From assembly GCF_003945385.1 (NCBI RefSeq), contig NZ_AP018920.1, forward strand, positions 4,402,001-4,466,000: a DNA stretch of 64,000 bases, written 5' to 3'. Below the pieces are notes generated by a model, which did not search any database, was not told the DNA's origin, and saw nothing but the letters and a program-made list of their open reading frames with translations. The DNA is from Pseudonocardia autotrophica (lineage in GTDB: Bacteria > Actinomycetota > Actinomycetes > Mycobacteriales > Pseudonocardiaceae). The translations under genes and the position numbers were made by a program. Shown here one piece after another: positions 63,883 to 64,000 of the stretch (within the stretch, counting starts at the first letter, position 1; each line of letters opens with the position of its first letter).

Positions 63883-64000
63883 GCCTGCCCCTGTCGGTTA
63901 CCGTCCTACCCACGCAGCGGCGCTCGTTCGGGCCGATCCGGTGGCCGGCGGTCTCGATCGGGTCGGGAGTCCGCCGCATGGGCCCGAGGGCAGCGCCAGT
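63883..64000. other. Window end, no feature
   Basis: The last 118 nt show no recognisable gene, repeat or promoter. Confidence 0.4.

Overview
The window is very GC-rich, densely coded bacterial chromosome and reads as an actinomycete, most likely Pseudonocardiaceae (Pseudonocardia-like). Reasons: the order msrB, hemQ, hemY, hemE, DUF3000, RNase D and dxs (1-10.7 kb) matches the Mycobacterium tuberculosis block Rv2674-Rv2682c; there is an F420-type PPOX protein, a DUF222/HNH gene behind an actinobacterial LexA box, and many GTG starts. No rRNA, tRNA, CRISPR array, insertion sequence or prophage was seen.

Layout. 0-10.7 kb: methionine sulfoxide reductase, coproporphyrin-dependent heme genes, RNase D, two response regulators, a sensor kinase and dxs. 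10.7-14.3 kb: two convergent paralogous membrane diguanylate cyclases whose stop codons share one CTAG, flanked on the outside by three stand-alone hexapeptide micro-ORFs (MRNWGF, VRNWGF, MRNRGW), each with a strong ribosome binding site. 14.3-17.4 kb: MFS exporter, histidine phosphatase, HIT protein, PPOX protein. 17.4-24.5 kb: trehalose-from-glycogen genes glgX(treX)-treY-treZ behind a tandem 14-bp repeat. 24.6-30.7 kb: a seven-gene catabolic operon (flavin reductase, SsuABC-type importer, HpcH/HpaI aldolase, bicupin, DUF6282 hydrolase) divergent from an IclR regulator. 31.7-36.0 kb: Ugp-type sugar/glycerophosphodiester importer. 36.0-40.2 kb: SOS-controlled DUF222/HNH gene, mdh and two membrane proteins.

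40.2-54.4 kb holds the most coherent metabolic system: two divergent operons around a large palindromic operator. The minus operon encodes an iron-type ABC importer, a LigJ-like 4-oxalomesaconate hydratase, a LigB-type extradiol dioxygenase, three consecutive RraA/HMG-aldolase-like proteins and an aldehyde dehydrogenase. The plus operon encodes a cytochrome P450, a p-hydroxycinnamoyl-CoA hydratase-lyase and an NDP-forming acyl-CoA synthetase. Together they could take a methoxylated hydroxycinnamate (ferulate or sinapate type) through its benzaldehyde and benzoate to gallate or methylgallate, and on to pyruvate and oxaloacetate by meta-cleavage. That substrate assignment is inference.

54.4-64 kb returns to housekeeping (CoA-binding protein, O-acetylhomoserine sulfhydrylase, dienelactone hydrolase, thioesterase II, pyruvate kinase, VanZ-like protein) and ends with a TPR regulator convergent with an aminoglycoside-phosphotransferase-fold kinase, a small CxxC protein and a DUF2461 protein.

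Ten starts are preceded at 6-8 nt by a TANNNT hexamer with no ribosome binding site, so leaderless transcription looks common here.
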